Shown here piece by piece: positions 17,703-27,600 of a stretch of 64,000 bases of DNA. Made by a program: the position numbers and the translations under genes. Source of the DNA: B18-G4 sp032250805 (GTDB lineage: Bacteria > Bacteroidota > Bacteroidia > Bacteroidales > B18-G4); assembly GCA_032250805.1 (NCBI GenBank), contig JAVVEM010000016.1, forward strand, positions 1-64,000, read 5' to 3'. The first letter of the stretch is position 1. Each line of letters starts with the position of its first letter. The notes under the pieces are model-generated. The model was given only the letters and a program-made list of their open reading frames with translations. It had not been told where the DNA came from and searched no databases.

Positions 17703-20156
17703 ATGATGCGAATATGGTTCAGCTTTTTTCTGATACTATCCTCACTGTTGGCCGAGTCGTCAGTTATCAGGGGATACATCTCCGATGAGGCAGGAGAACC
17801 ACTGGCCTTTGCAAGTATTTATATACAGGGAACCACAACCGGAACTGCTTCCAATCCGGAAGGCTATTTTGAGCTTGAAGTGGAAACGGGCCGCTATGAA
17901 CTGGTATTTCAGTATATCGGCTATAAACAGCAGCACAAAATTGTTGAGCTTGGCAATCAACCCCTCAGTCTGAATATTGTTATGATCAGGGAGGAAGTCG
18001 TCCTGGATGAAGTAGTGATCAATGCCGATGCTGAAGATCCTGCATACCGGATCATAAGAAATGCAATCGAAAAAAGAAAATTTTACCTGCAACAGGTCGA
18101 CAATTACCGGTGTGGCTCTTATACAAAAGGAATTTTGCGGATTACCGAGGCCCCCGATAAGATGTTTGGTGATTCGCTGAATACCAGCACCGACTCTATT
18201 CTTGGAATTGTGTACCTGTCGGAGTCTGAATCAATGATCAGCTTTGAGCAACCCGATAAGTTCAGGGAGGAAATGATTTCGGTAAAGGTAAGTGGTGATG
18301 ATCAGGGTTTTGGGATCAATTTCATTACCTTTTTCATGGTCAACTTTTATAACAATAAGATCAGCATTCCCATCGACATGAACAACAGGGGCTTTATTTC
18401 ACCCATTGCTTATAATGCCCTCTTTTATTACCGCTACCGCCTGGAAGGAACATACTTTGAAAATGATTATATCGTGAACAAGATCAAGGTGATCCCTAAG
18501 CGCAGGATTGATCCTGTTTTTAGTGGTCATATCTACATTATTGAAGATTCGTGGAGGATACACAGCCTTGATCTCACAATAAGAAAAGATGCCAACATTG
18601 ATTTTGTCGATTCCGTTAAAATTGCCAAGTCGATGGTTCCCGTTAACGATACCATATGGATGCAGCTCACGCAAAAACTCCGGTTTTATTTTTCACTTAA
18701 CCTTTTAGGGAAACGTTTTGCCGGTAATGGGATATTCCATTCGCAGTTTACCGATTATCAGTTCAATAATTCTTTTGAACGAAAACACTTTGGCAATGAG
18801 ATCGTCAGGGCCAATGCCGATGCCAATAAAAAGGATTCGCTGTACTGGGAAAATAACAGGCCCATTCCGCTAACCAGCGAAGAGCGCAAAAACTACTTAA
18901 AAGAAGACAGCCTGCAGAAACTTCGAAGTTCGAAGGAATATCTTGATTCGCTCGATCGTATCAGCAACAAAATAACATGGGGGGCCTTGCTTTCGGGCTA
19001 TTCATATTACCGCCGTCACGACAGTACACGCTACCGGATAGGAACCCCCCTGACAACCCTCAATTTTAACACAGTTCAGGGACTGAACCTCAATCTCGAT
19101 ATGGGGTTTTCAAAATCTTTTTCGAACCGAAACAGGTTACGGCTGAACCAGAAAGTATCCTATGGCTTTTCGAACTATCGCTGGGGTTATGATCTTTCTG
19201 CACATTATTATTATAATCCTTCAAAAATTGCTGGTTTCATGCTCAGCGGAGGGGTCATGCCAGTGCAATACAATGCAATGGATCCGATCTCACCGTTGGT
19301 GAATACCGCCTACACCCTCCTCGACGGGAATAATTTTATGAAGCTTTACCAGAAAAGCTGGATCTATTTAACCCATGGCTCTGAGTTGGTTAACGGGATT
19401 TATTTGCGCGCGGGGCTCGAATATGCCGAAAGGGCTCCTTTGCTCAACACAACTGATTATACCTGGGTAAAAAGCAGCAAAAACCGCTTTACCGGCAACG
19501 ATCCCCAGGATCCCTTAAACGAAGAAGCTGCCTTTGAAATAAACCAGCATTTCAGGATCAACCTTTCGGTAAGGTTCAGGATACAGCAGAAATATATTTC
19601 TGTTCCTGAAAAATCGATCATTGGTTCTAAATATCCTGATTTTACGATCACTTACCTGAAAGGGATCCCCGGATTTTTCGGGAGCGACAGCGATTTTGAT
19701 GTGCTCAAAATTAGGATCGATGGGAGTCAAAAATTTGGATTATTCGGCACCATGCATTACCGCGGACTTTACGGGGCTTTTCTGAACAACAGAAAGATGG
19801 AATTTATGGATTACCATCATTTCAACGGCAATCGAACCATCTTTTCAAATTTCCGCTTAAATTCTTTTCAATTGCTTGATTATTATAGTCATTCAACCAA
19901 TAAAAACTACCTTGAAGCAAGCGCAGAGCATCATTTTAACGGCTTTATCTTTAATAAGCTCCCGCTGATACGAAAAACAAAATGGAAAGCCGTGGGAGGA
20001 TTCAGGTATCTGAACACCGAATTCAGCACAAATTATTTTGAAGTGAGTGCAGGTATCGAAAATATCTTTAAGCTGATCAGGATTGATTTTGTTGCCGGTT
20101 ACGAAGCCGGACGAAATGTCAGAACGGGCATTGTGATCGGCATACGATCCAATTAA
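17703..20156 (+). CDS. DUF5686 outer-membrane protein with carboxypeptidase-regulatory-like domain
   Basis: About 817 residues from the paired ATGs at 17703/17706; an in-frame extension to 17628 has no signal peptide ahead and is unlikely. A signal peptide (MRIWFSFFLILSSLLAESS) leads into a carboxypeptidase regulatory-like domain (VIRGYISDEAGEPLAFASIYIQG, residues ~20-100), then the DUF5686 region with the linking segment EDPAYRIIRNAIEKR and a C-terminal half rich in alternating aromatic/polar strands consistent with an outer-membrane beta-barrel. The family is widespread in Bacteroidetes and poorly characterised. The gene is convergent with the last pigment-cluster gene, overlapping it by 4 bases. 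Confidence 0.85.
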   Translation: MMRIWFSFFLILSSLLAESSVIRGYISDEAGEPLAFASIYIQGTTTGTASNPEGYFELEVETGRYELVFQYIGYKQQHKIVELGNQPLSLNIVMIREEVVLDEVVINADAEDPAYRIIRNAIEKRKFYLQQVDNYRCGSYTKGILRITEAPDKMFGDSLNTSTDSILGIVYLSESESMISFEQPDKFREEMISVKVSGDDQGFGINFITFFMVNFYNNKISIPIDMNNRGFISPIAYNALFYYRYRLEGTYFENDYIVNKIKVIPKRRIDPVFSGHIYIIEDSWRIHSLDLTIRKDANIDFVDSVKIAKSMVPVNDTIWMQLTQKLRFYFSLNLLGKRFAGNGIFHSQFTDYQFNNSFERKHFGNEIVRANADANKKDSLYWENNRPIPLTSEERKNYLKEDSLQKLRSSKEYLDSLDRISNKITWGALLSGYSYYRRHDSTRYRIGTPLTTLNFNTVQGLNLNLDMGFSKSFSNRNRLRLNQKVSYGFSNYRWGYDLSAHYYYNPSKIAGFMLSGGVMPVQYNAMDPISPLVNTAYTLLDGNNFMKLYQKSWIYLTHGSELVNGIYLRAGLEYAERAPLLNTTDYTWVKSSKNRFTGNDPQDPLNEEAAFEINQHFRINLSVRFRIQQKYISVPEKSIIGSKYPDFTITYLKGIPGFFGSDSDFDVLKIRIDGSQKFGLFGTMHYRGLYGAFLNNRKMEFMDYHHFNGNRTIFSNFRLNSFQLLDYYSHSTNKNYLEASAEHHFNGFIFNKLPLIRKTKWKAVGGFRYLNTEFSTNYFEVSAGIENIFKLIRIDFVAGYEAGRNVRTGIVIGIRSN

Positions 20157-21457
20157 TGCTGTTCCCTGTGATCGATAAAATTTCTGGCTTTACGGTTTTC
20201 TTCGGGGAAGCGGATCTTTTCTATGTTTTCAAATGTATCGAAGATGATGGAAGGGGCTACCCTGAGTTTTGCCCGGAAGCGGTCTTTCAGCAATGCAGCA
20301 TATTCTTCCTTATTGGTTCTGTCGGTGCTGAGCCTGATGCGGATCCCGTCGGTACCGATATCGTTCGTAAATACCTCAACCACATAATTCATCACACCGT
20401 CAATATTGTCAAGAATATCAAAGAGCGAAGGCGGATACAGTGTGGTACCCTTGAACTTGATCATTTGCTTTTTTCGGCCAATAACCGGGCCCAGGCGCGT
20501 AGTTTTACGTCCGCAGGCGCAGGGCTCATCATAATGGTAGCAGATATCGCCGGTTTTAAACCTGAGTAAGGGCATTCCTTCCACGCCAAGGGTGGTTATG
20601 GTTACTTCGCCGGGCTCATTTTCGCTTACCGGCATGTTGTTATCATCCAAAAATTCAACAATGATCAGCTCGGGATGCTGATGCCCTCCAACGGCGTATT
20701 CACATTCTGTGAAAGCGGTACTCATTTCTGTGGAAGCATAGGTAGAGTATAACTCAATATCCCACTTTTCGACGATCTTCCTGCCCAGTGTGGTGAATGA
20801 AAAATCGGGTTTGCGCAGGGTTTCACCTATGCAGATCGCTTTTTTTACGCCTGTGTTTTTGTAATCGATGTTGTTTTGCCCGGCATATTCGATCAATTTT
20901 AGCAAAAATGATGGAACAACAATAAAGGCTGTGGGTTTCATCCTGAGAATGGTGTCCCATTGCAATTCAGGCATTCCGTTACCCACCCTGATAATTCCTG
21001 CCCCCAGCCTCCGTGCACCCAAAAAATAAGCCAGCCCGGCCATAAACCTCCGGTCGATGGTGGTCATGAGCTGAAACACATCGTTTTCGCTTGTGCCTGC
21101 GCACGAAAGTGACAGGTATTCATTATACGCCAATCTGTCGAGGTCGCCGTCGGTCATGGCAAAGGTAACCGGATCGCCCATGGTGCCCGAGGTGGTATTC
21201 ATATCGATGATCCGGCTTTTGTCAACACAAATAAATTCATCGTTGTAACGGTGGAGGTCTTCTTTGGTGGTTACCGGAAGCCTACTAAGGCCATCAATAC
21301 CCTGTACAGAACCGATGTCGATGCCCTGCTCTTTGAAAATGCGCACGTAAAATTTCGAGTGGGAATTGATGTATTGCAGCATTTCTTTCAGCTTCCGGTC
21401 CTGGTATTTCCTTATCTCCGGCCGGTCAAGGGTTTCTATGTTCGGGATATGATCCAT
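20153..21457 (-). CDS. PaaK-like adenylating ligase (probable aryl-acid:CoA/ACP ligase of the pigment pathway)
   Basis: About 434 residues from the ATG at 21457, four bases after the stop of the upstream gene; an in-frame TTG at 21484 would overlap that gene by 23 bases. It carries the ANL-superfamily features of phenylacetate-CoA ligases: MNTTSGTMGDPV (phosphate-binding loop), YASTEMSTAF, a Cys pair in DEPCACGRKT, RLGPVIGRKKQMIK and a C-terminal mini-domain. In flexirubin-type clusters such an enzyme is expected to activate 4-coumarate from the ammonia-lyase with ATP for loading onto an ACP. It is the last gene of the operon, 29 kb from the lyase gene. Confidence 0.85.
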   Translation of the reverse strand: MDHIPNIETLDRPEIRKYQDRKLKEMLQYINSHSKFYVRIFKEQGIDIGSVQGIDGLSRLPVTTKEDLHRYNDEFICVDKSRIIDMNTTSGTMGDPVTFAMTDGDLDRLAYNEYLSLSCAGTSENDVFQLMTTIDRRFMAGLAYFLGARRLGAGIIRVGNGMPELQWDTILRMKPTAFIVVPSFLLKLIEYAGQNNIDYKNTGVKKAICIGETLRKPDFSFTTLGRKIVEKWDIELYSTYASTEMSTAFTECEYAVGGHQHPELIIVEFLDDNNMPVSENEPGEVTITTLGVEGMPLLRFKTGDICYHYDEPCACGRKTTRLGPVIGRKKQMIKFKGTTLYPPSLFDILDNIDGVMNYVVEVFTNDIGTDGIRIRLSTDRTNKEEYAALLKDRFRAKLRVAPSIIFDTFENIEKIRFPEENRKARNFIDHREQH

Positions 21458-21461
21458 AAAA

Positions 21462-23141
21462 TCAAGGGTTGCGGCACTCCTCAAGCCATTGCCTGATGTT
21501 GTCTTTTTCGGTATTGGAAGATATTTCTTTCGACAATGCTAAGTTAAAATATTTCATGGCAGCTTCGTGATCTTCCATTTCCTGATAATACCGGCCAATC
21601 AAAGCATATGTGTGATAATACTCAGGATTGAATTTGATAAGATCCCTGAAAATTTCCCCGGCTTCAGGCAAAGGTGTTGCAGTTTTGGTTGATTCGCCGA
21701 TCTGCTGTGCCAATAGCCTGAACTCAAGAAAGTTGCCGTATTCCTGTTCATTTAAAAAAGGATCTGCAGGAATCTCCAGGGCTTTGTTGTAAGTTTCTGT
21801 TTCCATTTCAATATAAGCAAAAACCTCATTCAGATCGTAGCAAAGAAATGGCCCCAGTTGCCAGGGTGCCGTACTTACCCAGAACCTTAGTTTTTCGGGT
21901 TCGAAAATTATCGCATGGTGAGCGATCAGCTGGTTGATCGCCAATTCGTTCCCATTGCCGATATCTTTTCCTGCTTTGCCTTTTCGGTTGCGAAGGATAT
22001 CCGCTGCATCAAAATGATCGATCACAGGCTCAGCCTGCAAAAGTTCCTTTACCCTTTCGTGCCTGTAAACAGACGTAAGGTTGTTCATATTTTCCCTGTT
22101 AAGTGGGATGTTTACGAGGGCATCCGACTGGAAATGGTTGGCAAGGACGATAAAATTGGTGTCGGGGTCAAAAAGCACGGTTTGCTCAGTCGATTTTTCG
22201 ATCACCACCGTTTTATGATCTATGGCCGAGCCGATCAAAAAACTCTCCGATACAAATGATTCCCTGGCAGAAGCAATTTCCATGGCTTCATCGATGGTCG
22301 AAGCATATTGCAGTATTTCCCTGGCTATGATCGACACAGGTGTACGTGCCCCGAAGGGGATATCAGATTTTGCCGAGTTGAGCGTGATGCTCAGCCCTTT
22401 TTCGTTCATTCCGGAAACAACACCGATCATTCCGGCCCAGCCAATGCTGGCAAATTTATATCCACTCTCAGGCCTGACAAATGATACGATCTTATTCACA
22501 GCAAATTCGTCGCCCACATAAAAATCAAAGTTTCGTCCAATCAGCAAGGAGCTGTCGGCGGTGCGCTCATCCCAGATACCAAAGGCCGTACATTCAACAA
22601 GGTTCAGGTTTTGCAGGGCGTGGCCAATATCGTGGGCTGCATGATAATTCAGGATCCGGTCGTAACGGGGGCCGATAAAGCCGTAATCTTCAGAAGCAAA
22701 TGCCGACACGCCATATATTTCGAGCAGGTACTCCTGTTTGATATGGTTGTCGAGATCCTTGTTGAACCAGGCAAGGAAATATTTAAGAAATCGGAGGTAC
22801 GACTGGGAAGGGATCATCGACCTGATCTGATTTACGAAAGCATCTTCCTGAGCCCTTACCAGCTCTGAAGTCAACAAGCCATTTTTAACACCCAGATCAA
22901 GAGGGCTGCCAGTGATATACAGCTCCCACAAACCAAATTCATTTTGTTTAAACCAATTTTCACCATCGATGAAAAAGCCCTGGCCGGACTGGGTACGCTC
23001 ATATCCCATCTGGTGCGGATCAAGCTCAGTGGGTGGTTGGATACGTGTAACAAGGTTAAAATACAAAACAAAGCCGATCAGCAAAATGCCAATCAGGCCT
23101 ATGATATATTTCCAGCGTCTTTTTCCCCTTTTTTCAGCCAT
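21462..23141 (-). CDS. C45-family (acyl-CoA:6-aminopenicillanate acyltransferase-like) Ntn hydrolase
   Basis: 559 residues. A short cytoplasmic start (MAEKRGKRRWK) and one membrane segment (about residues 12-30) anchor it, with the bulk probably periplasmic. The central domain resembles the self-processing C45/AAT family: the region VECTAFGIWDE has a candidate nucleophile Cys at about residue 184, followed by LLIGRNFDF and SVSGMNEKGLSITLN-like features. The C-terminal ~80 residues look like a TPR helical pair (YYHTYALIGRYYQEMED). If an acyltransferase, it could form the ester (or another acyl bond) of the pigment outside the cytoplasm; hydrolase activity is equally possible. It overlaps the upstream FAD oxidoreductase gene by 8 bases. 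Confidence 0.75.
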   Translation of the reverse strand: MAEKRGKRRWKYIIGLIGILLIGFVLYFNLVTRIQPPTELDPHQMGYERTQSGQGFFIDGENWFKQNEFGLWELYITGSPLDLGVKNGLLTSELVRAQEDAFVNQIRSMIPSQSYLRFLKYFLAWFNKDLDNHIKQEYLLEIYGVSAFASEDYGFIGPRYDRILNYHAAHDIGHALQNLNLVECTAFGIWDERTADSSLLIGRNFDFYVGDEFAVNKIVSFVRPESGYKFASIGWAGMIGVVSGMNEKGLSITLNSAKSDIPFGARTPVSIIAREILQYASTIDEAMEIASARESFVSESFLIGSAIDHKTVVIEKSTEQTVLFDPDTNFIVLANHFQSDALVNIPLNRENMNNLTSVYRHERVKELLQAEPVIDHFDAADILRNRKGKAGKDIGNGNELAINQLIAHHAIIFEPEKLRFWVSTAPWQLGPFLCYDLNEVFAYIEMETETYNKALEIPADPFLNEQEYGNFLEFRLLAQQIGESTKTATPLPEAGEIFRDLIKFNPEYYHTYALIGRYYQEMEDHEAAMKYFNLALSKEISSNTEKDNIRQWLEECRNP

Positions 23142-24627
23142 TTGAAATCTTATTTGTCAGATACTCCAGGCCCACAATCTTTGAACACGTGATCACTGCA
23201 GCTGCCGTTACGCCCATAAACCCGTGCAGGTTAAGATTTTGCCCTGTAAAATAAAGGTTGCTGATCCTGGTTGCCGGCGAAATGATCGATCTCAGCGGAT
23301 CTGAGCAGTCTTTCATTATCCCGTATGCCGAGCCTTCATGCGTGCCGGTATAATCCATAAAGGTAAGTGGTGTGGAGGTATAATAGTCCACAATTTTTTC
23401 TTTTATGCCGGGTAGTCGTTTTTCGAGGCTGTTGAGCAGGAGGCCGGCTTTTTCGTGTTTAAAGGCTTCATATTCTTCTCCCCGCCTGTTTACCTTGCTG
23501 CCGGCCCAATGGCTTACCTCAGCGAAATTCATGTCGGCCAGCATCACGATCGACTCGGCAAATTTATTCGTATTGTGCGAAGCTGGCGTATAAAAATAAT
23601 AATTCTCCGGCCAGGCATGTCCTTCGTCAGAAGGATGCAATACCCCCCTGTTTGTGTAATGGAAATAATTTTTATTCAGATAGGGAAAGGTGTCTTTTTT
23701 CAGCACAGCATATACGGTAAATGCCCCGGGAGAATTTTTCAGGCGCATGATCCTTCGCCTGTATATTTTCCTGATCTTTCCTTCGCCTATCATTTTCAGT
23801 GTGCTTGCCGGATGGGCATTGGAAATAAACTTAGCGGCAAATATCTTATCACCGTTTTCGAGCACTACTGCTTCAGCAACACCATTATTATTTACGAGGA
23901 TCTCTTTTACTTTATGCGAAGGCAGTATTGTACCTCCGTATTTTTTTATGCTTTCTGCCAGCCTGTCGGCAATTTGCTGGCTACCGTCGACAGGCCTCCA
24001 GCAACTGTTGATCAGCGAATCACGCATGCAGGCATGTACATACAAAGGACTTTGTTCAGCATTTCCGGGGTAAAGCGATTGGGCTCCGGCCAGCACATTT
24101 TGCAGGCGTTCGTTCCCTATCGTTTTGCGGATAAAACCTGCGGCGCATTCTTCCAGCAGTGAAGGATTTAGTTGATATGTGCGGATGCCTGAGATATCGT
24201 AAAGCGGAAATTCATCAATTACCGATCTGATCTTTGCCGTATAAGCTTCAAGGCCTTTTTTCTCCTCCGGGAAATATTCCGTTAGGTCCGAAACGAATTG
24301 ATCAAATCCCTGCGACATGGGATATTCCCTCTCGTCGCCGTCAAATGTAAGTGTATCATAACCTTTTGTATCAAGCTTTTTCAGATTCAATTTTCCATTC
24401 AACCCGAGATAATTAAAATACCTGTAGAGGTATTGCCCCTGGTCGAGGCTCCCGATATAGTGCATGCCCGTGTCGAAGGTGCAGCCCTTGCGGGTAAAAC
24501 TTTGCAGGTTGCCCCCCAATTGCGGGTTTTGCTCAAGAAGGCATACATTCATCCCCTCTTTGCTGAGGATCAATGCACTGATAAGACCTCCCGGGCCGCC
24601 GCCTATAATAACCACATCGAATTTCAT
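23134..24627 (-). CDS. FAD-dependent oxidoreductase, phytoene desaturase / retinol saturase-like
   Basis: 497 residues. The dinucleotide motif VVIIGGGPGGLISALILSKEG, the second glycine-rich segment EQNPQLGGNLQSF, and a C-terminal FAD signature (NLYFTGQNLNLHGFMGVTAAA) place it in the CrtI-like amine-oxidase superfamily. In a pigment cluster it may saturate, desaturate or isomerise a polyene or alkyl chain, but the step is not known. It is not proof of a carotenoid pathway: no phytoene synthase gene is present. It overlaps the upstream fusion gene by an ATGA. Confidence 0.82.
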   Translation of the reverse strand: MKFDVVIIGGGPGGLISALILSKEGMNVCLLEQNPQLGGNLQSFTRKGCTFDTGMHYIGSLDQGQYLYRYFNYLGLNGKLNLKKLDTKGYDTLTFDGDEREYPMSQGFDQFVSDLTEYFPEEKKGLEAYTAKIRSVIDEFPLYDISGIRTYQLNPSLLEECAAGFIRKTIGNERLQNVLAGAQSLYPGNAEQSPLYVHACMRDSLINSCWRPVDGSQQIADRLAESIKKYGGTILPSHKVKEILVNNNGVAEAVVLENGDKIFAAKFISNAHPASTLKMIGEGKIRKIYRRRIMRLKNSPGAFTVYAVLKKDTFPYLNKNYFHYTNRGVLHPSDEGHAWPENYYFYTPASHNTNKFAESIVMLADMNFAEVSHWAGSKVNRRGEEYEAFKHEKAGLLLNSLEKRLPGIKEKIVDYYTSTPLTFMDYTGTHEGSAYGIMKDCSDPLRSIISPATRISNLYFTGQNLNLHGFMGVTAAAVITCSKIVGLEYLTNKISNG

Positions 24628-27600
24628 GATGCCTTATTTTTGAGTATGTAGATCAGGTTTGAGTTCATTTTTGTTTCATCAATAATGTCGACATCCAGAT
24701 CATATTGTGCAAAAATGTCGAGATATTTTTCTTTCGATCTAAAGTAAAGCTTTTTATGGCTTCCCCGGGTTTTATTAAAACCGAAACCAGTAGAGAGGAT
24801 TTCCGAGATCCTGGTGCCAAGATGTTTCTTTTTCATTCCGATATCCGCCTCGCGTATGATAATAATACCCTGCGGAGCAAGATTTTCAATGCAATTCCTG
24901 ATCAGTGCTTCCTGTTCTTCGGGCGGAAGGTAATGCAGCACATCAATGAGCAAAAAGGCATTGCTTTCAGGGATTTGTGTTTTGGTGATATCGGCATGGA
25001 TAAAATGAATGCTGCCGGTTTTCAGGGCACAATGATTCGCCGTATCGATCTTGCCGGCATCGTAGTCGTAAGCAGTGAACTTTCGCTCCGGAGCCATTAA
25101 TTTCAGCATATAGGCCATAAAACCATAACCGCACCCGATATCTGTGATCATGCCTTTTTCGGGCAGATATTCATGAAATATTTTATAATGATCATCGAGC
25201 CTTATCTTTACCTTCATATACCACTCCAGCACCGGTCCGCGGTAAAGGTAATTCCTGATCACTTTTTTGCGAATGAATGCCGGTGTTTCGATTTTTTTCC
25301 TGATCGCGGCATATTCTTTTATATAATATTGGCGAACAGCTTTTGCCGTGGCCAGGCTGGTTTCTTTTATCAAGGGGTTGTCGGGCCCGATGCGTGGCAT
25401 GATGGTCATGGTGGCCGGGCTTGTTTTCAGGAAAGGCTCAAATTTGGGCATCACGTTTCCCGATCCGTAGGAAATGATGGGAATGATGTCGAGATTTAGC
25501 TCTTTGGCCATGTGAAAGGCACCCTGGTGAAAACGCCCGATCTCAAGGTCGGGCGAACGTGTACCTTCAGGGAAATAAAGAACACTGTAACCCTCCGCGA
25601 CAATGGCTTTGATCTTTTCCTTCAGTGTGTTAATGCCTTCTTCAACACTGTAAAAATCGGCAAAGCGAATAAATCCCCGGTAAAAAATACTTTTATGAAC
25701 CCAGGGATTGGTAAGCAATATCATGCGTGGGTTTTGCATAATGGTAAGCACCGTATCGAGATGCGACTGGTGATTGCAGATCACGATGGCAGGTTTTTTG
25801 AAGTCTTCACCGCTGCGGTTCCAGATGATCTTTTTGATGTTTACCGAGCCGTAAACAATGACCCAGGTAGCTACCGAAAGCATTTTGTGGAAGAGCAGCT
25901 TTTTTTTCTTCAACGGCATCGGGATCAGGAAGCGCAGGATGAGTCCTGCAATATCGAGAATGATCACCCCTACCAGGAAGATCATTAATGTATTGATAGA
26001 AAAAATAAAGTCCTTTAGTGTTGCCGGCCACTTCCTTGGCCTGCCCTCATGCTCAACCAGGAATCTGAACAGACGCGGCAGAAGGGTGTAGGTAATGAGG
26101 ATCACCGATATGATCCCGATAATGGCTGATATGGCAATGGATTGCAGGGCGGGGTGCTTTGCGAAGATCAATACTCCGATCCCCGTAATGGTTGTAATGC
26201 CCGACAGCAATATAGAGGTTTTAAATGAATTCAGCTTTTTATGGCCATACTGGTATTCGTGCATTAAACCGCGCAGGGTAAAAATGGCATAATCAATGCC
26301 CAGGCCGAAGATAAAGGTAGAAATAACCACATTAAAAATATTGAACCTGATCCCGAGCAGGCCCATAATGCCAAGTGTAAAAACCCAGCTTATGAGCAAG
26401 GGAATAAAAGTAATGATGCCGAGTTCGATACGGCCAAACGACAGGGTGAGGATGAGAAATACCACAAGCAGTGAAACGAGTATCAGGGTATTAAAGCTGT
26501 CGTTGAGGCCTTCCATGAATGAGGTGGTCAGCGACTGCCGGTCGAAGACCGTAACATTCTTCTTGTTTTCAAAAGCAGCATATACCTGTGATTTATTTCC
26601 GGCTTCGACCTTGCAAATGGTCGTAACCATGGCCAGACTGTCGTTTTCGCTGATATATTCAACGAGAAAGGCTTCGCGCAGGGGTTCGAGGCTTTCCCTG
26701 TCGGGCGCTTTCCGGTATTCCATCAAATCATAAAAGCTGCTAAAAGCATCCTGCCTGAAACGATACTTTTGTGAAGTACTTATGATGGTTGTTTTTACAT
26801 GATTGATCTTTTCATGGTCCCAGAATGCCTTCCATTGCCGTATCCGCCGCTTGCTTTCTTCTGATGAAGGATAAAAGGGATGCACGGACGTATAAGCATG
26901 CAGAACCCCTTTTGCCAGAAGGCTGTCGGCAACAGGGATGAGGCGCTCGTTGTTTTCGAGTGCCTGATCGAGATTTTCTGCATCCGACACAATGAAAACC
27001 GAGCGCAGTTTATAATCAGAAATGCTGTCGAGGAAATTTTCGGTCCTGACCAGCTCCGGCGACATATAGTTCATACTGTCCATGTTGCTTTCAAATTGTA
27101 CCCGGCGGGATGAAAAAATAAAAACAACAAGGAGGATAAAAATAAACAGGACAAGTTTTTTGTTGCGGTCGTAAGGATATGATGCTGCACGGATAAGGAT
27201 GCCTGCCAGGCCTGAACTGAGTTTTTTATGGTCAACAACACTTTCTTCCCTGAAAAACTGCGGAAGCACGATCAGGGTAAAAACAGCCGACGAGAATACA
27301 CTTACTGAAGCAAAAAGTCCGAGATCGCGTAGTGCTTCCGAATTCAGCACCATCAGGCACAGGAAAGCTGACGCTGTGGTCAGGCTGCTGATCATCACCG
27401 GGCTTGCAATATCCCTTATTACCGTTCTTACCGATCCGCTGTTACGGAGGTGCGATAAGAAATGGAGTGCGTAGTCGATCGATATTCCCAGCATTACCGA
27501 TCCAAGGCCAAGTGATATGGCCGATACTTCGCCCTTAAATATTGCCAGTATGGCAACGGCCGTGCCCCCGCCAAGAAGCGCAGGCAAGAATAAAAGCAGC

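Noticed and set aside
23134..24627. Carotenoid pathway suggested by the CrtI-like oxidoreductase
   Set aside because: No phytoene synthase, cyclase or isoprenoid genes accompany it, and it is coupled to polyketide-type pigment genes.
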